Source of the DNA: Cyclobacteriaceae bacterium | GTDB taxonomy: Bacteria; Bacteroidota; Bacteroidia; Cytophagales; Cyclobacteriaceae | Direction: 5' to 3' | Assembly: GCA_025455015.1 (NCBI GenBank) | Contig: JALONI010000009.1 | Coordinates: forward strand, 1-55,290 | DNA: 55,290 nucleotides | In this document: one piece after another, positions 7,995-16,921 of the stretch | How the letters are laid out: the number at the start of each line of letters is the position of its first letter | Numbering within the stretch: the first letter of the stretch is position 1 | Translations under genes and position numbers: made by a program | Notes under the pieces: model-generated | Told to the model about the DNA's origin: nothing | Database searches by the model: none | Seen by the model: only the letters and a program-made list of their open reading frames with translations

Positions 7995-8408
7995 GTGAAT
8001 AAAGAGAAAGTCTTTCTATACGGGTTTGTCATACTGGTTGGCATTAAAATTGGTCTGATATACCCCACCCGACAATTGGAGAACGACATCATCGAGATGT
8101 CCGACAGATTTGAAGTACTCAGAGATCGGGTTGAGGGATTTCAAACGTTTGACGACTCACTTGCTGGAAGCGATAGTTTTAGGCAGCGGCTTCTTGATAC
8201 AATATCAACCGCAGGGGAACTCCGGCAAATGCGAAGAAATCAGGGGGATGAGCTGACAAAGCAAATGGAGGAATTCAAAGTTCGTTACCCGGATCGGGGG
8301 AAAATGATTAAAAAACACAGAATATTAAACGGATTGAGTACCCTGTTGGACGTTGTGCTGGTATGTATGGCAATACCGTTGGTCATACCTTTGTTCAAAG
8401 GTCGGTAA
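7995..8408 (+). CDS. Small membrane protein of unknown function
   Basis: A 137-residue protein starting at GTG. There is a hydrophobic segment at about 7-23 and another at about 113-133, with a charged, probably coiled-coil middle rich in Glu, Arg and Gln. This looks like two membrane anchors around a helical loop. I recognise no family. It is AT-richer than the genome around it, like the DUF4268 gene upstream, and may belong to the same acquired segment. The 190 bases between the two genes show no clear feature. Confidence 0.5.
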   Translation: MNKEKVFLYGFVILVGIKIGLIYPTRQLENDIIEMSDRFEVLRDRVEGFQTFDDSLAGSDSFRQRLLDTISTAGELRQMRRNQGDELTKQMEEFKVRYPDRGKMIKKHRILNGLSTLLDVVLVCMAIPLVIPLFKGR

Positions 8409-8469
8409 GAGTAATGTACATCTGAGGTATGCTGATTTCGGGAGAATGAGTGTGATAAGACTTTGGTGT

Positions 8470-8489
8470 GGTCGGTGTTTTCACCGACC
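8470..8489. other. Perfect 8-bp hairpin between convergent genes
   Basis: GGTCGGTG (8470-8477) and CACCGACC (8482-8489) flank a TTTT loop. It lies between two convergent genes where a terminator would be expected, but neither strand has a T tract after it. It may slow polymerase or stabilise 3' ends. Confidence 0.35.
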
Positions 8490-8542
8490 CACGAGTGCTT
8501 ATACCCACTGTTAATGTAATCCCGACCGCCAACGGCTGAGCG

Positions 8543-9226
8543 CTACACAAACAAATCAAAGTTATAGCCGCTTTCTTTTAGCTCGAAGTACTTCTTTTTG
8601 TTGAAGCGGTACAGGTGGGCGGGGCGGCCGGCCCCGCGCTGCACGGTTTCGCGCAGCTCTTCGATAAAGCCATACCCCATGATCTTCTTTTTGAAGTTGC
8701 GCCTGTCCAAGTCGCGGTCCAACAGCGTCTGGTAGAGCTTCTCCAGGTCAGAGAAGGGAAACTGCGGATCCAGCAGTTCAAACCCCACCGGCTCGTAGGC
8801 GATCTTGCCGCGCAATCGCTGAATGGCCGTGGTCACGATCGTCTTATGGTCGAACGCCAGTCGTGGTAGTTTTTTGATGTTAAACCAGGCCACGTCTTCG
8901 GCATCCGTTTGGGCCAGCAGTTGATAGTCTTTCGGACGCACCAGCCCATAATAGGCTACGGATACCACGCGGTTGCGCGGGTCGCGGTCGGGTGCACCAA
9001 ATGTGTAAAGCTGTTCGAGGTAGCTCACGGCCATGCCGGCTTCCTCCTGCAACTCCCTGCGCACGGCCACCTCCAGCGACTCCTCGTTTTTCACCAAGCC
9101 GCCCGGCAGGGCCCATTGTTTTTGAAAGGGCGGGTACTTGCGGGTAATCAACAGCACAGATACGCCCTCGTCCGGTTCGTATCCGAATACCACAGCATCT
9201 ACCGCTACGCGTATGGCTTGTTGCAT
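8543..9226 (-). CDS. NrtR-family regulator (Nudix domain plus winged helix)
   Basis: The 227-residue protein has an N-terminal Nudix domain (about 1-145) with a complete Nudix box from GG at 42-43 to RELQEEAG at 57-64, and a C-terminal winged helix (about 150-227) marked by FSDLEKLYQTLL, RRNFKKKI and GRPAHLYRF. This is the NrtR architecture: family members control NAD biosynthesis genes, usually sensing ADP-ribose or NAD-related ligands, while some Bacteroidota members control sugar genes instead. The intact box means hydrolysis cannot be excluded. It lies 1.9 kb upstream of, and in the same direction as, the NAD operon, so NAD control is a reasonable but unproved guess. Confidence 0.82.
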   Translation of the reverse strand: MQQAIRVAVDAVVFGYEPDEGVSVLLITRKYPPFQKQWALPGGLVKNEESLEVAVRRELQEEAGMAVSYLEQLYTFGAPDRDPRNRVVSVAYYGLVRPKDYQLLAQTDAEDVAWFNIKKLPRLAFDHKTIVTTAIQRLRGKIAYEPVGFELLDPQFPFSDLEKLYQTLLDRDLDRRNFKKKIMGYGFIEELRETVQRGAGRPAHLYRFNKKKYFELKESGYNFDLFV

Positions 9227-9253
9227 AAAGCGAAAAGTACAAAAAAGCCCTCA

Positions 9254-9760
9254 CCTCACCCCAACCGAACCAGTGCGAGGGTCTAAGCATTTCCTTCCCC
9301 TCTCCACTGGAGAGGGGGAGCACAGACTGTGCTTCGGGCAGATTCGTGGATGGGGTGAGGTTTAAACGTGCGGACATGCTTGATGAACCTCACCCCAACC
9401 GAACCAGTGCGAGGGTCTAAGCATTTCCTTCCCCTCTCCAGTGGAGAGGGGAGCAGAGACTGTGCTTCAGGCAGATTCTTGGGTGGGGTGAGGTTTAATC
9501 GGGCGGCCATGTGTTGCTGAACCTCACCCCAACCGATCGAGTGCGGATTCAAAGTACTTCTTTCCCCTCTCCAGTGGAGAGGGGAGCAGAGACTGTGCTT
9601 TGGGCAGATTCGTGGCTGGGGTGAGGTTTAACCGAGCGGACATGTGTTGCTGAACCTCACCCCAACCGATCGAGTGCGAGGGTCTAAGCGTTTCCTTCCC
9701 CTCTCCATGGGAGAGGGGAGCAGAGACTGTGCTTCGGGCAGATTCTTGGGTGGGGTGAGG
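9254..9760. mobile_element. Four tandem MITE-like elements, about 106 bp each
   Basis: Copies at 9254-9360, 9388-9493, 9522-9626 and 9655-9760 each begin CCTCACCCCA and end TGGGGTGAGG, perfect 10-base terminal inverted repeats. Each holds an inner palindrome around CCCCTCTCCA and a shared right-hand stretch. Spacing is 133-134 bases, with related 27-29-base spacers. No transposase is present. The arrangement suggests amplification of element plus spacer as a unit rather than four separate insertions. This fills the gap between the NrtR gene and infB; open frames here only follow the repeat. Confidence 0.82.
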
Positions 9761-9795
9761 TCAAACGTCACCGTTTAGGGCGACAGCACGACAGC

Positions 9796-12459
9796 TTATT
9801 TTTTCACCTCGCGGTTTTCGTAGCTTTCAATAACATCGCCCACTTTGATGTCGTTGAAGTTTTTGATGCTGATACCGCAGTCAAAGCCGGAGCGCACTTC
9901 GCTTGCATCGTCTTTGAAGCGCTTGAGGGCGGTCATCTCTCCGCTGTACACCACAATGCCTTCGCGGATCAGGCGGATGCCGTTAGCGCGCTTGATGTAC
10001 CCATCGGTCACCATACACCCGGCCACCGTGCCTACTTTCGAGATCTTGAATACTTCGCGCACTTCGGCATTGCCCACGATCACCTCTTCGAACTCTTTCT
10101 CGAGCATGCCTTCCATGGCGGCCTTCACATCGTTGATGGCATCGTAGATGATGGAGTACAACCGTATTTCGATCTCCTCGTTTTCGGCCACTTTGCGGGC
10201 CTGCCCGGAGGGACGCACCTGGAAGCCCACGATGATGGCATCAGAGGCCGAGGCGAGCAACACATCCGACTCGGAAATCTGCCCCACCGCCTTGTGGATG
10301 ATGTTCACCGCTACTTTTTCTGTGGTGAGCTTCAACAGCGAGTCAGACAGTGCTTCCACCGAGCCGTCCACATCGCCCTTGACGATGATGTTAAGCTGCT
10401 TGAATGAGCCAATGGCCAGGCGTCTGCCGATCTCGTCCAGCGTGATGTGCTTTTTGGTGCGGATGCTCTGCTCGCGCAAAATCTGGCCGCGTTTGTTGGC
10501 GATCTCGCGTGCCTCGCGGTCGGACTCTACAATCTGGAATTTTTCACCCGCTTGCGGGGCGCCATCCAGACCCAGCACTTGCACCGGGGTTGCCGGCCCT
10601 GCTTCTTTTACGCGCGCTCCGGTAGGATCAAACATGGCTTTCACGCGGCCATAGTTCGAGCCGCACACCATCACATCGCCCACGCGCAGCGTGCCGGCCT
10701 GTACCATCAGCGTGGCCACATAGCCGCGGCCTTTGTCCAGCGAAGCTTCGATGATGGAACCCACCGCTGCTTTGTCGGGGTTGGCTTTCAGGTTCAGCAA
10801 CTCGGCCTCGAGCAACACTTTTTCCAATAACTCATCAATGCCCTGTCCGGACTTGGCGGAAATTTCCTGGCATTGGTATTTGCCGCCCCAGTCTTCCACC
10901 AAGATGTTGATCTTGGAAAGCGACTCCTTGACCTTGTTGGGGTTGGCCGTGGGCTTGTCTATTTTGTTCAGCGCAATCACAATCGGCACACCGGCCACTT
11001 GGGCGTGGTTGATGGCTTCCTTGGTTTGCGGCATCACATCGTCATCGGCCGCCACCACGATGATGGCAATGTCCGTGAGTTTGGCACCGCGCGCCCGCAT
11101 GGCGGTAAAGGCTTCGTGACCGGGCGTATCCAGGAAGGCGATCTTATGCCCGCTCTTGGTCACCACATCATACGCTCCGATGTGCTGTGTGATTCCACCT
11201 GCTTCGGACGCCACTACTTTGGTATTGCGGATATAATCGAGCAAGGAAGTTTTCCCGTGATCCACGTGGCCCATAATCGTCACGATCGGGGCACGGTCTT
11301 TCAAATCTTCTTCCGAATCCACTACTTCTTCCACTTCTTCTTCTTCTTCCGAAGAGGAAAACTGCACATCAAAGCCAAATTCATCGGCAATGACGGTGAT
11401 GGCCTCGGCATCCAGACGTTGGTTGATGGAAACAAACATGCCCAAGCTCATGCAGGCGGAGATCACATCGTTGACCGACACGTTCATGAGCGAAGCCAAA
11501 TCGTTGGCTGAGATGAACTCGGTTACTTTGAGTGTCTTGGATTCCTGTTGTTCTTGCTGCAGGCGTTCTTCCTCCGCATCGGATACGGCCTGGCGTTTTT
11601 CTTTGCGGTACTTGGCCCCGCTGCTGAATTTCTTCTGCCCACCGCTCAGGCGGGCCAGCGTGGCGCGTATCTTATCCTGGATTTCCTTTTCGGACGGTTC
11701 TTCTTTGGAGGTGCGCGGTGCCACTGTGCGTTTTTGACCGGCTCCCGCATTGCGGTTGTCGGACGAGGGAAGGCGCTTGCGCGGCCGCTTTTTGTTGGCA
11801 TCGCGCAGGTCGGACGAGGCCACGGGCGATTTCTTTTCGACCGGCAGCTCAATGCGCCCCAACACGTTCAGACCTTGCAGCTTTTCGGCTTTTGCCTTGA
11901 TGAGTTCCAGTTCCTCGGGTTTGGTTTCCACCACCGGTTGTTTTACTTCCGGTTTTTTCTCTTCCACCACGGGCGGCACCTCGGGTTCTTTTTTGGCAGG
12001 CTCTTTTTCTTTCGGCTTTTTCTTGTCGGCCTCCAGGTCCAGTTTGCCCAACACTTTCAAGCCTTCTACTTTGGGCGTCTCGCGCTCTACCTTCTCAACA
12101 ACTTTGGATTCTTCTTTTTCCTTTTCTTTCTCTTTCGGTTTGACGACTTCTTTCGAGCCCAGGTTTTTGATCATGATGCGCTCTTCCTCTTCGGCTTTTT
12201 TGCGCACATCGGCTTTGGGCTGGGCCACCTGGGTTTCCACGGCCTTCACCCCGATGGTGAGGCCCGAGGCCTCCAGCTTTTCGGAGGCGGAAGATGCATA
12301 CTCTTTGGAAAGCATGGCAAACTGCTCCGTAGTGAGTTTTGCGTTGGGATTATTCTCTACGGTAAAGCCTTTTTTTGCCAAAAAGTCCAGTATCGTGTTA
12401 TGCCCTACGTTCAACTTCCGCGATGCCTGCCCCAGCCTTATCATCTTTTCTTCTGCCAT
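9796..12459 (-). CDS. infB: Translation initiation factor IF-2
   Basis: The GTPase brings fMet-tRNA to the 30S subunit. From the ATG at 12459 it is 887 residues; a start two codons earlier is possible, but MAEEKMIRL is the family's usual beginning. The N-terminus has a short IF2_N helical module, then a long Lys/Glu/Pro-rich linker and a second IF2_N module. The G domain follows, with GHVDHGKTS (G1), DTPGHEAF (G3) and NKID (G4). The last third is the beta-barrel and fMet-tRNA-binding C2 region ending EVKK. It is the third gene of rimP-nusA-infB. The low-complexity linker yields long open frames on the other strand, which are not genes. Confidence 0.98.
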   Translation of the reverse strand: MAEEKMIRLGQASRKLNVGHNTILDFLAKKGFTVENNPNAKLTTEQFAMLSKEYASSASEKLEASGLTIGVKAVETQVAQPKADVRKKAEEEERIMIKNLGSKEVVKPKEKEKEKEESKVVEKVERETPKVEGLKVLGKLDLEADKKKPKEKEPAKKEPEVPPVVEEKKPEVKQPVVETKPEELELIKAKAEKLQGLNVLGRIELPVEKKSPVASSDLRDANKKRPRKRLPSSDNRNAGAGQKRTVAPRTSKEEPSEKEIQDKIRATLARLSGGQKKFSSGAKYRKEKRQAVSDAEEERLQQEQQESKTLKVTEFISANDLASLMNVSVNDVISACMSLGMFVSINQRLDAEAITVIADEFGFDVQFSSSEEEEEVEEVVDSEEDLKDRAPIVTIMGHVDHGKTSLLDYIRNTKVVASEAGGITQHIGAYDVVTKSGHKIAFLDTPGHEAFTAMRARGAKLTDIAIIVVAADDDVMPQTKEAINHAQVAGVPIVIALNKIDKPTANPNKVKESLSKINILVEDWGGKYQCQEISAKSGQGIDELLEKVLLEAELLNLKANPDKAAVGSIIEASLDKGRGYVATLMVQAGTLRVGDVMVCGSNYGRVKAMFDPTGARVKEAGPATPVQVLGLDGAPQAGEKFQIVESDREAREIANKRGQILREQSIRTKKHITLDEIGRRLAIGSFKQLNIIVKGDVDGSVEALSDSLLKLTTEKVAVNIIHKAVGQISESDVLLASASDAIIVGFQVRPSGQARKVAENEEIEIRLYSIIYDAINDVKAAMEGMLEKEFEEVIVGNAEVREVFKISKVGTVAGCMVTDGYIKRANGIRLIREGIVVYSGEMTALKRFKDDASEVRSGFDCGISIKNFNDIKVGDVIESYENREVKK

Positions 12460-12513
12460 GCTCAAATATCTGCTATTTTACCCGATTTATTGCGTTTTGT
12501 TTCTGTCAACGGC

Positions 12514-13755
12514 CTACTCGAATTCCTTTTTCAGTACGTCCATGACGGTGTCCACGGTCTCTTCTTCCAGGTCGGTCCTGCGCACCAATTCTTCTTTGTT
12601 GAGGGCCAACACGCTCTTGGCGCTGTCCAGCCCAATGCGCTTGAGTTCGTCAATCACCCAGCTTTCGATTTCATCGCTGAACTCATCCAGGTCTACGTCT
12701 TCTTCTTGCGCGCCATCAAGTTCACGGAACACATCTATCTCCATGCCCACCAGGCGGCTCGCCAGTTTGATGTTCAGTCCGCCCTTGCCGATGGCCAACG
12801 ATACTTGGTCGGGCTTTAGAAATACCGACACGCGGCCATTTTCTTTGTCCACCTTCATGCTCGAGATCTTGGCGGGGCTCAGTGCCCGCTGGATGTAGAG
12901 CTCTAAGTTTTCGGTGTAGTTGATGACGTCAATGTTTTCGTTTTGCAATTCGCGCACGATGGAGTGGATGCGCGAACCCTTCATGCCCACGCAGGCCCCT
13001 ACCGGATCAATGCGGTCATCGTACGATTCCACGGCCACCTTGGCGCGTTCGCCCGGCTCGCGTACTACTTTTTTGATGGTGATCAGGCCATCGTACACTT
13101 CGGGCACTTCCTGTTCAAACAAGCGCTCCATAAACACGGGCGACGTGCGCGACAGCACAATTTTGGGGCTGCCGTTGACCATCTCCACTTTGTGTACAAT
13201 GGCGCGCACGTTTTCGCCCTTGCGGTAGCGGTCTTTGGGGATTTGTTCACCGCGTGGGATGGCGATCTCGTTGCCTTCACCATCGATGAGCAATACTTCT
13301 TTGCTCAGGATCTGATACACCTCTCCGGTGATGATTTCGCCCACGATGTCTTTGTACTTCTGGTAGAGGATGTCCTTCTCCAGGTCTTTCACTTTTTGCA
13401 ACAGCGTTTGGCGGGCGGTGGTCACAGCCCTGCGGCCAAAGTCTTCAATTTCGATTTGCTCGGACACCTCTTCGCCCACCTCAAAGTCGGGCTCTATTTT
13501 TTTGGCTTCGCTCAGGCTGATTTTGTCGTGTTCCCAAATGTCTTCGCTGTCATCATCTACAATCTCGCGAATGCGCCAGATTTCCAAATCGCCTTTGTCG
13601 GCATTGATGATGATGTCAAAATTGTCGTCCGTGCCGTACTTGCGTTTGATCATCGTGCGGAATACATCTTCCAGGATGCGGATCATCGTGGGACGGTCGA
13701 TGTTTTTCTGCTTGGCGAAATCGGCAAACGATTCAATCAAATTTGAGATGTCCAT
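12514..13755 (-). CDS. nusA: Transcription termination/antitermination factor NusA
   Basis: NusA binds RNA polymerase and controls pausing, termination and antitermination. The 413-residue protein starts with the usual N-terminal polymerase-binding domain (to about 125), followed by an S1 domain (GEIITGEVYQILSKEVLL) and two KH domains (GACVGMKGSRI and SLAIGKGGLNIKLA). It stops after a short helical C-terminal segment (DELKRIGLDSAKSVLAL), without the two long acidic repeats of E. coli NusA; this shorter form is usual in Bacteroidota. It lies seven bases after rimP and 54 before infB. Confidence 0.97.
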   Translation of the reverse strand: MDISNLIESFADFAKQKNIDRPTMIRILEDVFRTMIKRKYGTDDNFDIIINADKGDLEIWRIREIVDDDSEDIWEHDKISLSEAKKIEPDFEVGEEVSEQIEIEDFGRRAVTTARQTLLQKVKDLEKDILYQKYKDIVGEIITGEVYQILSKEVLLIDGEGNEIAIPRGEQIPKDRYRKGENVRAIVHKVEMVNGSPKIVLSRTSPVFMERLFEQEVPEVYDGLITIKKVVREPGERAKVAVESYDDRIDPVGACVGMKGSRIHSIVRELQNENIDVINYTENLELYIQRALSPAKISSMKVDKENGRVSVFLKPDQVSLAIGKGGLNIKLASRLVGMEIDVFRELDGAQEEDVDLDEFSDEIESWVIDELKRIGLDSAKSVLALNKEELVRRTDLEEETVDTVMDVLKKEFE

Positions 13756-13762
13756 AACATGG

Positions 13763-14236
13763 TTATTTAAACGAAATCTGTACTACTGTTTTTTCTATTT
13801 GGTCAAACGAAAGGGTTACCGGTTCTTCTTCGCTGGTTTTCTTTTTGTCTTTGCGCGGGGCCGGGGTCACCACTACGGTGGTTGCGTGCACCGCGGCCAA
13901 CGTGCCGGCCACCATCGTTTTGTCGCGCAGCGTAATCTTCACCGCCCGCCCGATGTTTTTGGCGTATTGACGCGTCAGTTTCAGGGGTTGGTCTACCCCC
14001 GGGGTGGAGACTTCCAGCGTGTAGGCATCGTCCCACGTGTCATCGGCATCCAGCGCTTCGCTCAAGCTGCGGCTCAAAGCCGCACAGTCGTCAATGCTGA
14101 TGCCGGAGTCGCCATCCACCAATACCAAAATGCGCTTGCTGCCCGGCTTTACGGACAGCACCACGTCCACCACAAAGTGGGCGGGGTTTTCCAGCAAGCT
14201 GTCGGCTTTGGCTTTGATCGCATCGTGCAGGTACAT
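13763..14236 (-). CDS. rimP: Ribosome maturation factor RimP
   Basis: RimP is needed for 30S subunit maturation. I start it at the ATG at 14236 (MYLHDAIKAKADSLL, 157 residues), because the longer open frame reaches back through the leader hairpin and promoter. Recognisable parts are the LVDGDSGISIDDCAALSR stretch of the N-terminal domain and EVSTPGVDQPL, the most conserved motif, followed by the SH3-like C-terminal domain. The gene heads the rimP-nusA-infB operon, an arrangement kept across most bacteria. Confidence 0.94.
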   Translation of the reverse strand: MYLHDAIKAKADSLLENPAHFVVDVVLSVKPGSKRILVLVDGDSGISIDDCAALSRSLSEALDADDTWDDAYTLEVSTPGVDQPLKLTRQYAKNIGRAVKITLRDKTMVAGTLAAVHATTVVVTPAPRKDKKKTSEEEPVTLSFDQIEKTVVQISFK

Positions 14237-14265
14237 CGGGGTTTCGCTCCGGTTGCTATAAACAA

Positions 14266-14290
14266 AGAGGGGACTTTTCAGGTCCCCTCT
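14266..14290 (-). promoter_or_regulatory. Leader hairpin of the rimP-nusA-infB transcript
   Basis: AGAGGGGAC (14266-14274) and GTCCCCTCT (14282-14290) form a perfect nine-base stem with a seven-base loop in the 5' untranslated RNA, about 30 bases before the rimP start. On the transcript it is followed by TTGTTT, a weak T tract. It could act as an attenuator or processing site. NusA autoregulation of this operon is known in E. coli; whether this hairpin serves the same end is inference. Confidence 0.5.
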
Positions 14291-14314
14291 CAATGTTTTC
14301 ATCAGAAGCGGATG

Positions 14315-14345
14315 CAAAAATAATACGCGCAAACGAAAAATCCAA
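14315..14345 (-). promoter_or_regulatory. Promoter of rimP-nusA-infB
   Basis: On the minus strand TTG (14345-14343) is followed after exactly 20 bases by TATTTTTG (14322-14315), a perfect TAnnTTTG box. Transcription would begin near 14308, about 18 bases before the leader hairpin. This decides the rimP start at 14236. Confidence 0.65.
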
Positions 14346-14377
14346 CAGCCTGCAAAACAGGCCGGTGGAAGGAGCCG

Positions 14378-15739
14378 CTAACGGAGGAGGTTTTTTACGA
14401 TCTGCCCGTCTTTGACGATCACGAGAAACGCAGTAGCCGGTTGAGCTATCAAGGGGATGTTTTCCAGCGGATTGCCATCGACCAAGATCACATCGGCCAT
14501 CGCCCCGGCTTCCACCACGCCCACAGGGCCGGGGTAGGGTGAGCGGTTGCCGGCCAGGGCCAGCAGTTGGCCATTGTCATGCGTGACCATCTTGAGGATT
14601 TCAAAAGGCGTAAACCACGCAGTAAGTGTGAGGAGGTATTCGTTTTGTTGCTCGTTTAGGTGTGGTTCGAATAAGAAGTCGGTGCCCCACGCCAGCTTTA
14701 CTTTCATTTTTTTGGCCAGCGGCCAAACGCGGGCTTGGCCCTCAATGACGGGCTTGCGTTTTTCCCTGCGCAGCGGGTCCATGTCGGGGGTGTCGGCCAC
14801 CAGGTTTTGGCAACTGAGCCATACTCCGTTTTTCTTCATCAGCCGCAGCGTGGGCGCATCGAGCAACTGGCCATGTTCAATGCACTTGACGCCTGCCCGC
14901 ACGGCCCGTGTGATGGCCCGCGTGGTGTAGGCATGCACGGTCACATACGTACCCCAGTCTTCGGCTGCCTCCACGGCCGCTTTCATTTCGTCAAAGGTGT
15001 ATTGGGTCACATCTACGGGGTCATAAGCCGAAGAAGTACCACCCCCCGCCATCAATTTGATTTGGCTGGCGCCCATTTTCAGGTTTTCGCGCACGGCCGT
15101 CAACACTTCATCGCGCCCATCGGCCACGAAGGTGGCCCCGAGCCGCTCCGCCCGCGACACCACGCCAAAAAACCTGCGCGAAGGTTCGCCCGGCAGGCGC
15201 AAATCGCCATGGCCTGATGTTTGGCTGATCATGGCGCCCGAAGGCCAGATGCGCGGGCCATTGATGCGGCCCCGGTCGATCTCTGATTTGAGGGCGAAGA
15301 CCGGCCCGCCTACATCGCGCACGGAGGTGAAGCCGCGCAGCAACATCTTGTTGGCCGCCACCCCGGCCTGTGCTACCGCTTTTTCAGGCGTCATGTCAGG
15401 CGCGAGCAACTCTTGCATGGTGAGGGCGCCGAAAATCATGTGTACGTGCACATCAATGAGGCCCGGGATCAGGGTTTTGCCTTCGGCCGCCAGGCGCACA
15501 GCCGAAGAGGCATCCGCAGGCGGAGTGGGGGTGATGGAGACAATGCGGTTGCCTTGAATGAGCACGTATTGGTTGGGCACCAGGCGATTCGTTTTTCCGT
15601 CAAAGACGTTGGCCCGTTCAAACAAGATAGACTTGGGCCCAGCGGACGGTGGTTGGGCCCAAGCACCAAACCCTAAAGCCAGCGAGCTGGCGGCCGCCAA
15701 CCAGATGAGGCGTGCACGCGGGAAAAAAAGAAACAACAT
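14378..15739 (-). CDS. Exported amidohydrolase (imidazolonepropionase-like)
   Basis: The 453-residue protein begins with a hydrophobic signal peptide ending near AWAQ (about residue 29). The mature part is a metal-dependent amidohydrolase: HVHM after LIPGLIDV (first metal pair), KLMAGGGTSS (carbamylated-lysine region), HAYTT and GVKCIEHG (further histidines), and WGTDFLFEP (last aspartate). This subgroup includes exported Xaa-Pro-type dipeptidases and other amide hydrolases; the substrate cannot be read here. It stands alone, upstream of the rimP promoter in the same direction. A weak hairpin after the stop (about 14350-14365) may end the transcript. Confidence 0.85.
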   Translation of the reverse strand: MLFLFFPRARLIWLAAASSLALGFGAWAQPPSAGPKSILFERANVFDGKTNRLVPNQYVLIQGNRIVSITPTPPADASSAVRLAAEGKTLIPGLIDVHVHMIFGALTMQELLAPDMTPEKAVAQAGVAANKMLLRGFTSVRDVGGPVFALKSEIDRGRINGPRIWPSGAMISQTSGHGDLRLPGEPSRRFFGVVSRAERLGATFVADGRDEVLTAVRENLKMGASQIKLMAGGGTSSAYDPVDVTQYTFDEMKAAVEAAEDWGTYVTVHAYTTRAITRAVRAGVKCIEHGQLLDAPTLRLMKKNGVWLSCQNLVADTPDMDPLRREKRKPVIEGQARVWPLAKKMKVKLAWGTDFLFEPHLNEQQNEYLLTLTAWFTPFEILKMVTHDNGQLLALAGNRSPYPGPVGVVEAGAMADVILVDGNPLENIPLIAQPATAFLVIVKDGQIVKNLLR

Positions 15740-15931
15740 GGATCAGAAAAATTGATTTCTATCCAAGATAGGAAAAATATGGGTGGGCAGCTAATGGCCA
15801 CCAAGGCGCGAGGGTGGCAAATTTTAGGTCGTGTCTTTGTGGCCAATACAACGCAGCTCATCGCTACGAAGGCACGAGGTCACGAAGTCTTCGTCCCAAA
15901 TGCATTGTGTGTCTTCGTGCCCCAGCAAACA
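15740..15931. repeat. Intergenic stretch with degenerate short repeats
   Basis: Two related phrases, ACCAAGGCGCGAGG (near 15800) and ACGAAGGCACGAGG (near 15868), and an inverted pair GGCACGA/TCGTGCC lie between the amidohydrolase and the UXS gene. This is a common kind of Bacteroidota intergenic filler. No gene is seen. Confidence 0.4.
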
Positions 15932-16921
15932 TCAGCGAATATACTGGTCAAAACTCTTATGATCGCGCTGGTACAGCACGTCTTTGGGCAACGATCGGAA
16001 GTAGTCGTAGGTGATCTTCAGCCCCTCGGCACGCGACACCTTGGGCTCCCACTTCAAAATCGCCTTGGCTTTGCGGATGTCGGGCTGCCGCTGCTTGGGG
16101 TCGTCTTTGGGCAGCGGGTGGTAGATCACTTTTTGAGTGGTGCCCGTGAGTTTGACGATCTCCTCGGCAAAATCGCGGATGGTGATTTCATCGGGGTTGC
16201 CAATGTTCATGGGCTGCACGTAATCCGACAGGAGCAAACGGTAGATGCCTTCCACCAGATCATCCACGTAGCAAAACGATCGCGTTTGCGAGCCATCGCC
16301 AAACACAGTCAGGTCTTCGCCCCGCAGGGCTTGCCCGATAAAGGCAGGCAACACGCGGCCATCATTCAGGCGCATGCGCGGACCATAGGTATTAAAAATC
16401 CGTACGATGCGCGTGTCCACGTTGTGAAAGGTATGGTAGGCCATCGTGATTGCTTCCTGAAACCGCTTGGCTTCGTCATACACCCCGCGCGGGCCCACGG
16501 GATTTACGTTGCCGTAATATTCTTCCGGCTGCGGATGTACGGTGGGGTCGCCATAGACCTCGCTGGTGGAGGCCACGATGATGCGTGCTTTTTTGGCACG
16601 GGCCAGACCCAACAGGTTGTGGGTGCCCAATGATCCTACCTTCAGCGTTTGAATGGGAATCTTTAAATAATCAATGGGGCTGGCGGGCGAGGCAAAATGG
16701 AGGATGTAGTGCAGTTCGCCTGGGATGTGCACATACTTGGATACATCGTGGTGGTAGAATTCAAATTGCGGCAACTTCATCAGGTGCTCGATGTTGCGCA
16801 TGTCGCCCGTAATCAGGTTGTCCATGCCGATCACATAATACCCTTCTTTGATGAAGCGGTCGCACAGGTGCGAACCCAAAAAGCCGGCTGCCCCGGTGAT
16901 CAATACCCGTTGTTTATCCAT
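15932..16921 (-). CDS. UDP-glucuronate decarboxylase (UDP-xylose synthase)
   Basis: This 329-residue extended short-chain dehydrogenase turns UDP-glucuronate into UDP-xylose. It has the NAD-binding GAAGFLGSH (10-18), an STSEVYGDP segment, the catalytic YDEAK and the family marker [23 protein letters not shown] and GDGSQTRSF are also typical. It overlaps the ugd stop by eight bases, and ugd makes its substrate, so the two form a sugar-nucleotide operon. UDP-xylose or an intermediate would feed glycan or exopolysaccharide synthesis, but no glycosyltransferase is nearby. Confidence 0.93.
   Translation of the reverse strand: MDKQRVLITGAAGFLGSHLCDRFIKEGYYVIGMDNLITGDMRNIEHLMKLPQFEFYHHDVSKYVHIPGELHYILHFASPASPIDYLKIPIQTLKVGSLGTHNLLGLARAKKARIIVASTSEVYGDPTVHPQPEEYYGNVNPVGPRGVYDEAKRFQEAITMAYHTFHNVDTRIVRIFNTYGPRMRLNDGRVLPAFIGQALRGEDLTVFGDGSQTRSFCYVDDLVEGIYRLLLSDYVQPMNIGNPDEITIRDFAEEIVKLTGTTQKVIYHPLPKDDPKQRQPDIRKAKAILKWEPKVSRAEGLKITYDYFRSLPKDVLYQRDHKSFDQYIR

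Noticed and set aside
9283-9552. Open frames in the 9.25-9.76 kb array
   Set aside because: They cross the inverted ends of the MITE-like copies and repeat with the 134-base period.
11548-12898. Long plus-strand open frames (382 and 423 codons) opposite infB
   Set aside because: They are antisense to the Lys/Glu-rich IF-2 linker; Phe- and Ser-rich translation of that kind is an artefact of codon bias.
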